DNA of 64,000 nucleotides from an uncultured Muribaculaceae bacterium (GTDB lineage: Bacteria > Bacteroidota > Bacteroidia > Bacteroidales > Muribaculaceae): NCBI GenBank assembly GCA_910578385.1, contig CAJTQV010000004.1, forward strand, positions 62,001 through 126,000. Reading direction: 5' to 3'. Below the pieces are notes generated by a model. The model did not search any database. It was given only the letters and a program-made list of their open reading frames with translations, and was not told the origin of the DNA. How positions within the stretch are numbered: position 1 is the stretch's first letter; each line of letters opens with the position of its first letter. Below, piece by piece: positions 16,537 through 25,943 of the stretch. The position numbers were made by a program, and so were the translations under genes.

Positions 16537-19500
16537 ATGAAACATCTAATTACCAAATGGCTACTGGTGATGGTGGGTGTCTTCGGCGTATCCCTGTGGG
16601 GTGAGGCCGCTTATTTCTATCTATCCGGTAATGCTAATGGGATGGATTCCAGTGAGGCTTATACCTGGAGGTGTCCTATGCAGAAATTGTCGACCGATGC
16701 CAACGGTGACATCTATTTCTGGGCGAATGGTGAATTTGCCCTCTCAACTCAGAATGGATCCGATTCCGACTGGGGCAATTTTAATAACAACCGTATCCTC
16801 ATCAATTACTCCAACGGTATCTATTCTGCCAATTTTAGCAATCACAGCAATACCAATGCGCAGAGTAACTGGAACGGTAATGACAAGGATTCTGACGGAA
16901 AGTGGTACGTGAAATTCCATGACAATGGCAACAATTCCGCCACCGTGACAGTTCAGAACCATCCCTTCGGCACTACTGAACCTTCTGACAGTGACGATTC
17001 GCTCCCCGCTCTCTATATTGGTAAGGGTGCCGGTTCAGGTGCTCCCTCCGGAGTGCGCATACCTTCGCACGATGGTGCTTATGACACATATACATATGTC
17101 GCTACTTCCGGTGAGCAATTCCACTTCTTCAACGGCAATGTTGACGGTGCTAACTGGATTGGCCCGGCCGAGAGTGTCCTGACAGTTGCCGACGACGGTG
17201 AGACTGTCTACTCTACTCTGGGCAACGGCAACTATTATGCCTTTCCCCATGCAGGTACATTCTATATCGCAGTGTCTTCGTTCGACGGAAATAACAACCT
17301 TAAATTCACGGTGACTTCCGCTCTCCAGCCCGAAGATGTCGTGTATAGCTTCTGGAGCAATTCCACAAGCTCGTCGATGACGAAGGATTTTGAACTTGTA
17401 CGCAACGAGGCAACAGGCGTTTGCTCGTTCAACCTTTCGGGTAAGGATATGGCCGGCAAACAGTTCGGAATCGAGGTTGCCGACAAGGATGGCAACCGTC
17501 TCCATTTCTTCATTCCCAACAGCCAGGTGGATGCCAATGACATTCACAGCTACACTCTCCACAATTCGGCGACTCCCGCTTTCTTCCCCTCCAATGCAAA
17601 GGATGGCATGTACACGATTGTCGTTGAATTCGGCAGCACAGGTCTCCCCTCACGTTTCCGCGTGAATCCTCCCGCAGATTCAAGCTACAACCAGACTCTT
17701 TTTGTCGGTATCGCCAGCGCGAACCGTCATGAGATAAAGATGGGTACTTCAGGCTATGAGCCTTATTATTTCTATGTGAACGAAGAGAATCTGACCGCCG
17801 CTACCGAAAATGGCGAGAATATGTTCGGTTTCCGTTTCTACAGCGAGCCTAACGGAGGCACATGGATGGGTGGAAGTGAGCAGACTCAGGTCGAGTTTGA
17901 CAAGGTCTATACCACATCCGGAATCAGGCGTTATTTCATCGACAAGACAGGTGCGTATGTTATCAACGTACAGTCTTATGATCCGGTCAAGAGTGAGGTT
18001 GTCTTCTCAATCAGTGAGTTTGACGGTGAAATCGTGCTTCCTGACCTCTATATCGGAGGAACATGGACACCCAATGGCCTTGAAAATGGTACGCCCAAGG
18101 AACTGATCTCGCATTCAAAAGGTAAATATGATCCCAAAACTGTCACTGCAGAGGCCGGAGCGCAGTTCCGTTTCTACAGCCAGCAGACCAATGGCTCATG
18201 GATGGGTCCTGTAGGTCATAACAATACCGCTATCGATACAACCGTGGAAAGCGACGGCACACAGCTGGCTTATACAACTGTCGGCAATGACTATGTGTTC
18301 ACTTTCCTCGAAGCGGGTACTTATGAAATCAATGTGTCTGAGTATCTCTCAACTGAGAACAAGGTGACATTTACTGCCAGAAAAGTATCGCAGACCGATC
18401 CTGTTGAAGCTCCTGCGACCCTCTACATGCGTTCCAGCCTCAACTGGGATGCTCCTGTGGAAATGACGTTTGATGATGAACTCGGCGCATATGTGGCCGA
18501 TGTCAACTATACGGGCGGTGATCTCGAATTCCATTTCCGTCAGAATGCAAACGATTGGAACGGTATGCTTCTTTATCCTTCTGTCAATGGCTCTGCGGTT
18601 TCAAAGAACCTGCCAGTATCAATCAGCAATATTGATGAATCAGGCAATGACCCCTATAAGGCATGGGTTTTCAACAGCTCACTCAGTGAGATGGTGAAGG
18701 TTATCGTGAACTTCAACAAGGAAGTCCCGACAGTAGAGGTAATGGGTACTCCCGACAAGACCTACTATTTTATCGGCGACCTCAACGAGTGGTTCTCCAA
18801 GGAGTTTGAACCGGGTCTTGAAGACCAGAAGGGTATAAACGCAGAAAAGTTCGAGGCCAACAAGGATGACTGGAAGTTTGATTATGTCGGTGACGGATGG
18901 TATAAGTTCGCAGGTTTCCCTGAAGGTCTCCTCACAGGTCACTTCCAGATTGTAAGCGGCGGCACATGGGAGGTCAGCAAGAACGAGATATATTCTCACG
19001 TCGTTACTGTCAATGCCAACGACATAGAGAATAATCAGCTTAACGGTTACCGCGCGTTCAAGATGAACCGCATCACACGTGATGACATCCGTAATGGTAA
19101 CCAGTACCGTATCCGCAAGCGTGATGAATCGAACTCGAACGGCTCGAACCTCGGCACACAGTGTAACGCAGTATCAAACGCTACGCTCTACTTCAAGCCG
19201 GGTGATATGCCCCGTATCCGTCTTGTCGGAGAACCTGTTGACTACTTCATGTTCTACAATATGGAACAGGCCGAGGGTAGCGACAAGTATCAGTTTAACC
19301 CGGATAAGAAGGTTGATGCTGCCGGTGAAGAGACAGATGAATATTGGGTACGTGCCCATATCAACTCGGGTAAGCCCAATACGAACAACTACTTCCTCGC
19401 CGGTATCCAGTATGGTGGCGTGACTCTGCCTTTCGTTGACATCAACGGTAACTCGGGTGCCCACATGAACATCGGTGACGGTATCGACCTGGCTCCCTAT

Positions 19501-20490
19501 GACCTCAAGAGTATGTCTGAGACTGAGCTGAATAACCTCTTCTTCGGTCAGGAGGACATTGTGAACTGCATCAAAGAAGGTGAACTTCCCAACGGCCGCG
19601 ACATCACGGTATATGACAAGGTGTGGGTTGCCAAGATTCCCTCAGGTTTCGAGGATCCCGCCGGAACGAAGTATAACATGACGTTCACTAAGGCGATGAC
19701 CGAGAATGACCGTACTTCTGAGCGTACCATCACTCCGCGTCACTACTACTTCTTCCCACAGCTTGACGGTATCCACGTGCATATCAATGCTGACAATATC
19801 GAGAATCTGAGCAATGTGGATGGTGTGGATGTCGCTTACCGTCTCTACAAGACCAATGCGGCATATAACACTGTCGTTGTAAAGCATGGTAAAGATGGCC
19901 GCGAGACCACGGTAATCCGCAACAAGGATGAGCAGATCAAGCCTACATCGGAGTCGCGCGGTGTCAATGAGGGCTGGTATGAAATGACCCGTAAGGAGGA
20001 GACTCTCTGGAATTGTAACCCTGCGAAAGATCATCCCCTCTATTCTGATTCTGAATGGCTGGTAAGCTGGGAGGATGACGCTGTTGCCGCTGTAGCTGAG
20101 AATGGCGAGACTGCACAGGACTTCCGCCGCGAGGTTTCTTATGATGACAACAGTGCGTTCGTACAGTTCCGCATCACCATCAAGCTCAACACTCCGCTGT
20201 CAGTTGCCGGACGCTCCAATGCACCGGTATCGGAATATACCGTCTATGTGCCCGAAAGTACTGATATTGCAAATGACGCTTATCATTTCGGCCTTAATAA
20301 CAAGGACCTCTATGTCAAGATTGGCAACGAGGATGGTGTATGGACCGGTCTGAATGACATCCTTGACGAGATTGGTGGAGAAACCGCCACTCCGGTTTAT
20401 TACAACCTGCAGGGTGTGCGCGTTGACAACCCCGACAAGGGCATCTTCATCAAGGTGACCGGCTCGAAGTCGGAGAAGGTGATGTTCTGA
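16537..20490 (+). CDS. Large secreted glycan-locus protein, paralogue 3 (1317 aa)
   Basis: An N-terminal signal sequence (MKHLITKWLLVMVGVFGVSLWGEA) precedes at least three related modules of 110-130 residues. They start near LPALYIGKGAG, LFVGIASANRH and LPDLYIGGTW and contain repeated FHFFNG / FRFYSEPNGGTWMG / FRFYSQQTNGSWMG strands. The YYFIGDLNEWFSKEF module begins near residue 742 and the RAHINSGKPNTNNYF segment near 930. The tail YYNLQGVRVDNPDKG...KVTGSKSEKVMF closes the protein. Aromatic residues recur at matching places in the modules, as is usual for carbohydrate-binding beta-sandwiches, but no family is firmly recognised. It is divergent from the paralogue at 13149. Confidence 0.85.
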   Translation: MKHLITKWLLVMVGVFGVSLWGEAAYFYLSGNANGMDSSEAYTWRCPMQKLSTDANGDIYFWANGEFALSTQNGSDSDWGNFNNNRILINYSNGIYSANFSNHSNTNAQSNWNGNDKDSDGKWYVKFHDNGNNSATVTVQNHPFGTTEPSDSDDSLPALYIGKGAGSGAPSGVRIPSHDGAYDTYTYVATSGEQFHFFNGNVDGANWIGPAESVLTVADDGETVYSTLGNGNYYAFPHAGTFYIAVSSFDGNNNLKFTVTSALQPEDVVYSFWSNSTSSSMTKDFELVRNEATGVCSFNLSGKDMAGKQFGIEVADKDGNRLHFFIPNSQVDANDIHSYTLHNSATPAFFPSNAKDGMYTIVVEFGSTGLPSRFRVNPPADSSYNQTLFVGIASANRHEIKMGTSGYEPYYFYVNEENLTAATENGENMFGFRFYSEPNGGTWMGGSEQTQVEFDKVYTTSGIRRYFIDKTGAYVINVQSYDPVKSEVVFSISEFDGEIVLPDLYIGGTWTPNGLENGTPKELISHSKGKYDPKTVTAEAGAQFRFYSQQTNGSWMGPVGHNNTAIDTTVESDGTQLAYTTVGNDYVFTFLEAGTYEINVSEYLSTENKVTFTARKVSQTDPVEAPATLYMRSSLNWDAPVEMTFDDELGAYVADVNYTGGDLEFHFRQNANDWNGMLLYPSVNGSAVSKNLPVSISNIDESGNDPYKAWVFNSSLSEMVKVIVNFNKEVPTVEVMGTPDKTYYFIGDLNEWFSKEFEPGLEDQKGINAEKFEANKDDWKFDYVGDGWYKFAGFPEGLLTGHFQIVSGGTWEVSKNEIYSHVVTVNANDIENNQLNGYRAFKMNRITRDDIRNGNQYRIRKRDESNSNGSNLGTQCNAVSNATLYFKPGDMPRIRLVGEPVDYFMFYNMEQAEGSDKYQFNPDKKVDAAGEETDEYWVRAHINSGKPNTNNYFLAGIQYGGVTLPFVDINGNSGAHMNIGDGIDLAPYDLKSMSETELNNLFFGQEDIVNCIKEGELPNGRDITVYDKVWVAKIPSGFEDPAGTKYNMTFTKAMTENDRTSERTITPRHYYFFPQLDGIHVHINADNIENLSNVDGVDVAYRLYKTNAAYNTVVVKHGKDGRETTVIRNKDEQIKPTSESRGVNEGWYEMTRKEETLWNCNPAKDHPLYSDSEWLVSWEDDAVAAVAENGETAQDFRREVSYDDNSAFVQFRITIKLNTPLSVAGRSNAPVSEYTVYVPESTDIANDAYHFGLNNKDLYVKIGNEDGVWTGLNDILDEIGGETATPVYYNLQGVRVDNPDKGIFIKVTGSKSEKVMF

Positions 20491-20532
20491 TAAGCAGGAA
20501 TACCTTTTAACCTACTACATTTTATATATTCG

Positions 20533-20570
20533 GCGGGTGCGTCTCAGAAAGGGACGCACCCGCTTTATTT
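20533..20570 (+). terminator. Rho-independent terminator after the third large protein gene
   Basis: An 11-bp stem (GCGGGTGCGTC / GACGCACCCGC) is followed by TTTATTTATC. Confidence 0.9.
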
Positions 20571-20754
20571 ATCTTTATTTATGATGCGGTCTTTTGCTGT
20601 CGATGAGGTCCGGAATCTCAACCGGATTTTTGGGGGTATGTGCCTGTCAGGTCGCCGCGAATAAAACATATCGCGCGTTTTTCAGTTTTAAAGGTAAGGC
20701 GGTGCCTGTCTTGCACGGAACACCCGCTGTCTGTATCGGTCAATCCACCATGTT

Positions 20755-21765
20755 ATGAAGCGCACGTTGCTGATCATAAATCCGATTTCGGGAACCCTCC
20801 CCAAGGACGGGCTCGCCGACCGTGTGCGGGAGCGTCTGGCTCCGGCCGGCTTCGATGTCGAGGCGGTCGAGACCGAGCGTGCCGGGCATGGTGCAGAGCT
20901 GGCGGCACGCGCCATGGCCGAGGGCTACGACGCTGTCATAGCCGCCGGGGGTGACGGTACGGTCAATGAGGTTGCCACTGCCCTCCGTTCAGGTCAGACT
21001 GCGCTCGGGATACTCCCGTTCGGTTCGGGCAACGGCCTGGCGCGGCACATATACGGCTCTATCGATACTGACCACGCTCTCGACATAATCGCGCTCGGCC
21101 ATACCTCTCAGTGCGATTACGGCACGGTGAACGACCGGCCTTTCTTCTGCACGTTCGGTCTCGGTTTCGACGCGAAGGTGAGCCGCGAGTTCGCCGGAAT
21201 GCCAACGCGCGGTGTCACCACATATATAAGGAGTGCCGTGCAGGAATATCTGAAGTACACGCCCAAGGAGTATGAGATCTATACCGGTGAGCAGGGGTTG
21301 AGTGTCAAGGCATTTATCGTGGCCGTGTGCAACGCCTCGCAATATGGCAACAACGCATTCATCGCCCCGGGGGCCTCGATCCATGACGGCCTTCTCGACA
21401 TTACGGTGATACATGCCGGAAATCCGCTGACCCGAGCCGGGGCTGCGGTGGAGCTTTTCACCGGGCGTCTCGACAGGAACCTGCTCATCCAGACTCTGCG
21501 CGTGCGTAGCGCCATAATCCGTCATCTGCCCGGTCCGGCGCATATCGACGGCGAACCATGCATGATGCCCCAGACGCTGAAGGTGATGTGCCATCCGGGC
21601 GACCTGCCGATGTTCACCGACCCGGCCAAGCCGAGGTTCCGGCCATTCCTGACACCGATGGAATCGCTGCGCGACGACTCGACCTATCTCGTGCGCGAGA
21701 ACACGCGCCACGCCATCCGCACGCTCCGCGACAGACTCTCGAAAATCTTCCCGATGTGGCTCTGA
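20755..21765 (+). CDS. Diacylglycerol/sphingosine kinase family lipid kinase (YegS/DgkB-like)
   Basis: The 336-residue protein starts with the family's INPISG strand and carries the nucleotide-binding GGDGTVNEV motif (about residues 64-72) and LPFGSGNGLARH (about 88-99). These are hallmarks of the DAGK catalytic domain, which transfers phosphate from ATP to a lipid hydroxyl at the membrane. Length is normal for a bacterial member. It seems to be a single-gene unit, with a terminator upstream and a promoter for the next gene downstream. The exact lipid cannot be told from sequence; Bacteroidetes make both diacylglycerol and sphingolipids. Confidence 0.88.
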   Translation: MKRTLLIINPISGTLPKDGLADRVRERLAPAGFDVEAVETERAGHGAELAARAMAEGYDAVIAAGGDGTVNEVATALRSGQTALGILPFGSGNGLARHIYGSIDTDHALDIIALGHTSQCDYGTVNDRPFFCTFGLGFDAKVSREFAGMPTRGVTTYIRSAVQEYLKYTPKEYEIYTGEQGLSVKAFIVAVCNASQYGNNAFIAPGASIHDGLLDITVIHAGNPLTRAGAAVELFTGRLDRNLLIQTLRVRSAIIRHLPGPAHIDGEPCMMPQTLKVMCHPGDLPMFTDPAKPRFRPFLTPMESLRDDSTYLVRENTRHAIRTLRDRLSKIFPMWL

Positions 21766-21821
21766 CAAGGTGGCGGTCTGGCATTCTGAACGCGTGTGTC
21801 TGAAAAAAAATCTGGTTTTGA

Positions 21822-21851
21822 TTGAATTATCAATTTATTTTATTAATTTTG
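21822..21851 (+). promoter_or_regulatory. Promoter of the TPR protein gene
   Basis: TTG at 21822-21824 and TAATTTTG at 21844-21851, 19 bases apart, match the Bacteroidetes consensus. Confidence 0.65.
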
Positions 21852-21956
21852 CATCTTGTAAAACAGTTAACACGTTAAACAACCCCACGCCACCCCTCGC
21901 GGAGCCTTGACAAACGATTGCGGCAACCGGAGCGGGAACGGCAGAATCAAAACAAT

Positions 21957-22637
21957 ATGGCTAATAAGAACGAAGTCGAAGAGCAGAACGCAATTGACAA
22001 ACTCAACACCAACCTCGGTGAGGCAAGTGAGAAAATCGCGCAGAACAAGAAGGTGATTTTCTGGGCTGTCGGCGGTCTGGCCGTTGTCGCGGCGTTTGTG
22101 CTCAGTTATCTTTTCATCTACCGCAACCCTCAGCTCAACAAGGCTTTCGAAGCCTACAACCAGGTTGAGATCAAGGCCGAAGGCAACGACTCTGTCGCTG
22201 CGGCCGAATACAAGAAGGTGGCCGACGAGTATGGCAGCAACGATGCCGGCAATCTCGCCGCTCTCAGCGCAGCCGAGGCTTACTACAATCAGGGTAAGTA
22301 CAAGGAGGCTGTGAAATATCTTGAGGATTTCTCTACTTCGGAGCCTGTGCTCGGCGCGAACGCTCTCGCTCTGACCGGCGACTGCTATGTGAACCTCAAG
22401 CAGTATGACAAGGCTCTCGAATATTTCAACAAGGCTATCAAGAAGGCCGACAAGAACCCTCAGATTGTGCCGCGCGTGCTTCTGAAAGAGGCTAACGTGT
22501 ACGACGAGCAGAAGAAGTATGACAAGGCTCTGGAGTGCTACCAGCAGATCAAGGACCAGTATCCTTCGTTCCAGACTGGCAACGGCGCGGGTATCGACGC
22601 TTACATCGCACGTGAGCAGGCGCGTCTCGGCAAGTAA
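21957..22637 (+). CDS. Tetratricopeptide-repeat protein with one membrane span
   Basis: The 226-residue protein starts MANKNEVEEQN. An acidic, helix-forming N-terminus is followed by one transmembrane segment (about 30-55, VIFWAVGGLAVVAAFVLSYLF). The remainder holds TPR-like helical pairs: AALSAAEAYYNQGKYKEAVKY, ALTGDCYVNLKQYDKALEYF and the one after that. The layout matches the YfgM-like family seen near protein-export functions, but no partner gene is adjacent. A start at 21918 is open but would add a charged non-conserved stretch; the ATG at 21957 is a better distance from the promoter. Confidence 0.75.
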   Translation: MANKNEVEEQNAIDKLNTNLGEASEKIAQNKKVIFWAVGGLAVVAAFVLSYLFIYRNPQLNKAFEAYNQVEIKAEGNDSVAAAEYKKVADEYGSNDAGNLAALSAAEAYYNQGKYKEAVKYLEDFSTSEPVLGANALALTGDCYVNLKQYDKALEYFNKAIKKADKNPQIVPRVLLKEANVYDEQKKYDKALECYQQIKDQYPSFQTGNGAGIDAYIAREQARLGK

Positions 22638-22735
22638 TTCTGACAGCCGTCAATGCAGCCGCGCGTGCTGACACCGGGCGGCAATCCGACAAGCAAACAT
22701 TTCCATAAAATAATAAAACATTTGCTTATTTTATG

Positions 22736-22775
22736 AAAAGGGGTCTTGACTTTCGAGTCACGGCCCTTTTCTTCT
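22736..22775 (+). terminator. Terminator after the TPR protein gene
   Basis: AAAAGGG... and ...CCCTTTTC enclose an inner TTGACT/AGTCA stem with a TTCG loop, followed by a T/C-rich run. Confidence 0.65.
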
Positions 22776-22837
22776 AACCGTACCTCTCCGCCGGTTCTTT
22801 TCAGTGGACCATGGTGGAATATTCAGCAGGATATAAT

Positions 22838-24058
22838 ATGGAAGACAGAATTGTTCATACTCTCGGCAACGGTCTGCGCGTGGTGTGCGGACGCTCCGAC
22901 GGCAATGTGGCATATATAGGTGCGCTCGCCAATGCGGGCAGCCGCGATGACGGCGCGGGTCGCGACGGTCTGGCGCATTTTGTGGAGCACACGATCTTCA
23001 AGGGTACTCCCCGCCGCCGTTCGTGGCAGGTGTCGAACCGCATGGAACTTGTGGGTGGTGAGCTGAACGCTTACACCACCAAGGAGGAGATTATGGTCTA
23101 TACCAATGCTCCGGCCGGTTATGAGGCGCGTGGCGTGGAACTCTTGGCGGACCTGATAGAGAACGCCCATTTCCCTCAGCAGGACATCGACATGGAGAGG
23201 GGAGTGGTGCTGGAGGAGATCAACAGTTACCGCGACAATCCGTCGTATGCGGTTTTCGACGAGTTTGACGAGCTTTTCTATGCCGGGTCGGCGCTGGCCC
23301 ACAACATTCTCGGTTATGAGGATACGGTTTCGCGGCTTAGTCGCGAGGATGCCCGTGGATTTCTTGAGGGCTATTTCACGCCGCGCAACATGGTGATATA
23401 CTGTGTCTCGCCGGGTGATCCGCAGCGTAACCTCAGGCTGATAGAGAAACATTTCGGGCAGATGGACCGCCCCGGTGCGGCGCATGACCGGCATGTGCCG
23501 GCGGTGGCCGCGCCTTTCGATGAGGTGCGTCGTCGCGACAATCATCAGGCCAACACTCTGTTGGGCGTGCGGCTGTTCGGCTCGGCCGATCCGAGGCGTT
23601 ACGCTCTCTTTCTGCTGTCGAACATCCTTGGAGGCCCGGCCATGAATTCACGGCTGAACCGTGAGATGCGTGAGCGTCGGGGGCTGGTCTATACGGTCGA
23701 GAGCAGTGTCGCGCTCTATTCCGATGCCGGGGCATTTCAGGTATATTTCGGCTCCGAGCCGGGAGAGGTGGAGAAGTGTACCCAGATTGTGCGCCGCGAG
23801 ATTGAGAAACTGGCCGAGGCGAGGATGTCGGACCGTTCCTTCCGCGAGGCGCGACAGCAGCTCTGCGGACAGTTGCTCGTGAGCGGTGACAACCGCGAGA
23901 GCTGTGCGATGGCTCTTGCCAAGTCGCTCATGCGTCATGGCGAGGTGCACGACAACAGTTACACGGCCGGCCGCATAATGGAACTGGGCGCCGAAGACCT
24001 GCAGCAGCTGGCGCGTGAGATAGCCGATGCTCCCCTTTCACGATTGACTATAATATGA
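22838..24058 (+). CDS. M16 family zinc peptidase
   Basis: The 406-residue protein contains HFVEH (the inverted zinc motif HxxEH, about residues 50-54) with the downstream Glu region in RGVVLEEINSY, both typical of the catalytic half of M16 (pitrilysin/MPP-like) peptidases. The C-terminal half has the inactive-domain R-Y signature (NREMRERRGLVYTV). There is no signal peptide, so it is probably cytoplasmic. A start at 22811 adds nine residues and cannot be excluded. It ends seven bases before the dus gene and likely forms an operon with it and the two genes that follow. Confidence 0.9.
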   Translation: MEDRIVHTLGNGLRVVCGRSDGNVAYIGALANAGSRDDGAGRDGLAHFVEHTIFKGTPRRRSWQVSNRMELVGGELNAYTTKEEIMVYTNAPAGYEARGVELLADLIENAHFPQQDIDMERGVVLEEINSYRDNPSYAVFDEFDELFYAGSALAHNILGYEDTVSRLSREDARGFLEGYFTPRNMVIYCVSPGDPQRNLRLIEKHFGQMDRPGAAHDRHVPAVAAPFDEVRRRDNHQANTLLGVRLFGSADPRRYALFLLSNILGGPAMNSRLNREMRERRGLVYTVESSVALYSDAGAFQVYFGSEPGEVEKCTQIVRREIEKLAEARMSDRSFREARQQLCGQLLVSGDNRESCAMALAKSLMRHGEVHDNSYTAGRIMELGAEDLQQLAREIADAPLSRLTII

Positions 24059-24065
24059 AAAGACT

Positions 24066-25100
24066 ATGAAGATTGCTGACATAGACCTCGGGGAGCGCCC
24101 CGTGCTGCTCGCCCCGATGGAGGATGTGACCGACCCCTCGTTCCGGTTGATATGCCGGGAGATGGGTGCGGCGATGGTCTATACGGAATTTGTATCGGCC
24201 GAGGCTCTGGTGCGCGACATCAGCTCGACGGTGCGTAAACTGCACATCGACGAGCGGGAGCGTCCGGTGGCGATTCAGATATACGGACGTGAGCCGGAGG
24301 CAATGGTCGAGGCGGCGCGGATTGTGGAGCGTGCGCAGCCCGACATTATCGACATCAATTTCGGCTGCCCGGTCAAGAAGGTGGCCGGAAAGGGTGCGGG
24401 TGCCGGAATGTTGCGCGACATCCCTAAGATGCTCACCATTACCCGTGCGGTGGTCGAGGCTGTCAGCCTGCCCGTGACGGTGAAGACGCGTCTCGGCTGG
24501 GACTGCGAGAACAAGATTATCACCGACCTCGGGCCGCGCTTGCAGGATTGCGGCATAAAGGCTCTTACCGTGCATGGCCGCACCCGCTCGCAGATGTACA
24601 CCGGTCAGGCCGACTGGACGCTTATAAAGGCGCTCAAGGATGACCCGCGCATGGAGATTCCCGTAATCGGCAACGGCGACATAACGACTCCGGAGCAGGC
24701 ACGCGATGCTTTCGACCGCTTCGGTGTGGATGCGGTGATGATTGGCCGTGCTTCTTTCGGTGCGCCCTGGATTTTCCACGATGTGCGCCAGATGCTCGAC
24801 ACGGGCGCGTACACGCCGCTCAGCGTGGACGAGAAGTTCTCGCTGCTGCGCCGTCAGATCCGCGAGAGTGTGGAACGGATAGATGAGTACCGTGGCATTC
24901 TGCATATCCGCCGTCATCTGGCTTCGTCGCCGCTGTTCAAGGGGATACCGAATTTCCGCCAGACACGGATTGCTATGTTGCGTGCGGATACTGTCGCGGA
25001 ACTCGACGCGATACTGGAGCGTGTGCAGCAGGAAGTGTTTGTGAACGGAACCGGAGTAGCGGAGGTGACTTCACCGGAAGATATTGTGACTCCGGAATAA
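24066..25100 (+). CDS. dusB: tRNA-dihydrouridine synthase (DusB family)
   Basis: The 344-residue protein shows the Dus flavin-barrel motifs: LLAPMEDVTDPSFR near the N-terminus (FMN binding), DINFGCPVKKV with the catalytic Cys (about residue 101), HGRTRSQMYTG, and PVIGNGDI followed by MIGRASFGAPWIF. Dus enzymes reduce specific uridines in tRNA using FMN and NADPH. Length is normal. Bacteroidetes often keep a single dus gene of this type, hence the dusB symbol; site specificity is not proven from sequence. Confidence 0.93.
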   Translation: MKIADIDLGERPVLLAPMEDVTDPSFRLICREMGAAMVYTEFVSAEALVRDISSTVRKLHIDERERPVAIQIYGREPEAMVEAARIVERAQPDIIDINFGCPVKKVAGKGAGAGMLRDIPKMLTITRAVVEAVSLPVTVKTRLGWDCENKIITDLGPRLQDCGIKALTVHGRTRSQMYTGQADWTLIKALKDDPRMEIPVIGNGDITTPEQARDAFDRFGVDAVMIGRASFGAPWIFHDVRQMLDTGAYTPLSVDEKFSLLRRQIRESVERIDEYRGILHIRRHLASSPLFKGIPNFRQTRIAMLRADTVAELDAILERVQQEVFVNGTGVAEVTSPEDIVTPE

Positions 25101-25118
25101 ACTATAAATCAGAAAACT

Positions 25119-25943
25119 ATGAAACAGATTGCAGCAATATTGATGGCATTGGTGGCAATAGCCGCGCAGGGACGTGAGATAACATATGAGGTCGGACCGT
25201 TCGACAAACTCTCGCAGATGGGTGACGTGAACGTGGTGTACCGTTCAGTGCCAGATTCTGTGGGCATTGTCAGATATGAGTCTGACACGGATTTCAGCGA
25301 TGCTCTCGAAATATCAAACAACAAGGGCAAGCTGACCATCAAGGAGCTGTCGGGACATGGTCTCGGCCAGGTGCCGACTATCCATGTCTATTCCGACTAT
25401 ATCTCGCAGGTGCGCAGCGAGGGTAATTCCACTGTGATTGCCGAGCTGTCGGCTTCGACCCCGACGCTTTCGGTGCGTCTTGTGGGCAATGGCCGCATAG
25501 TCTGCGAGAATGTCTCTTCGCCCGAGGTGAAGGCTTCTATCTCTACCGGAAACGGTGACATAGTGCTTCGCGGCAAGTGTACACAGGCGTCGTTCGACCT
25601 TGCCGGAACGGGCGTGATTCAGGCTGACGGTCTTGAGGCGCAGTCGGTGAAGTGCACCGTGCTCGGCACCGGCTCAATAGGCTGCTGGGCTGTCGATAAC
25701 CTCGACGTTCGTGGAATCGGCACTACAAAAATATACTACCGTGGCGAGCCGAAGGTCAAGAAAGTCGGCGGTGCGCGTCTCTCACCCATCTATGAGGAGC
25801 CGCAGTCGGGGGCTTCTGACCGGACAGTGGTCACGGCTCATGAAGAAGCGGAGGATTCCGTGACCGAAGCTGATGATAACACTGAGGAAGATGCCGTGCC
25901 AGACGATGAAGAAGAGGATGATGAAGAAGACCTCGACGACTGA
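25119..25943 (+). CDS. DUF2807 (GIN domain) secreted protein with acidic tail
   Basis: The 274-residue protein has a signal peptide (MKQIAAILMALVAIAAQG). A right-handed beta-helix-like region follows, with the GIN-domain pattern of repeated short strands (LSVRLVGNGRIVCENV, KASISTGNGDIVL, FDLAGTGVIQADG, VKCTVLGTGSIGC). The last 50 residues are strongly acidic (EEDAVPDDEEEDDEEDLDD). Members are common Bacteroidetes envelope proteins without an assigned reaction. Its 3' end overlaps the start of the flippase gene in another frame. Confidence 0.85.
   Translation: MKQIAAILMALVAIAAQGREITYEVGPFDKLSQMGDVNVVYRSVPDSVGIVRYESDTDFSDALEISNNKGKLTIKELSGHGLGQVPTIHVYSDYISQVRSEGNSTVIAELSASTPTLSVRLVGNGRIVCENVSSPEVKASISTGNGDIVLRGKCTQASFDLAGTGVIQADGLEAQSVKCTVLGTGSIGCWAVDNLDVRGIGTTKIYYRGEPKVKKVGGARLSPIYEEPQSGASDRTVVTAHEEAEDSVTEADDNTEEDAVPDDEEEDDEEDLDD

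Noticed and set aside
20989..21768. A 259-residue open frame opposite the lipid kinase gene
   Set aside because: It is antisense to conserved kinase motifs and has no recognisable domain.
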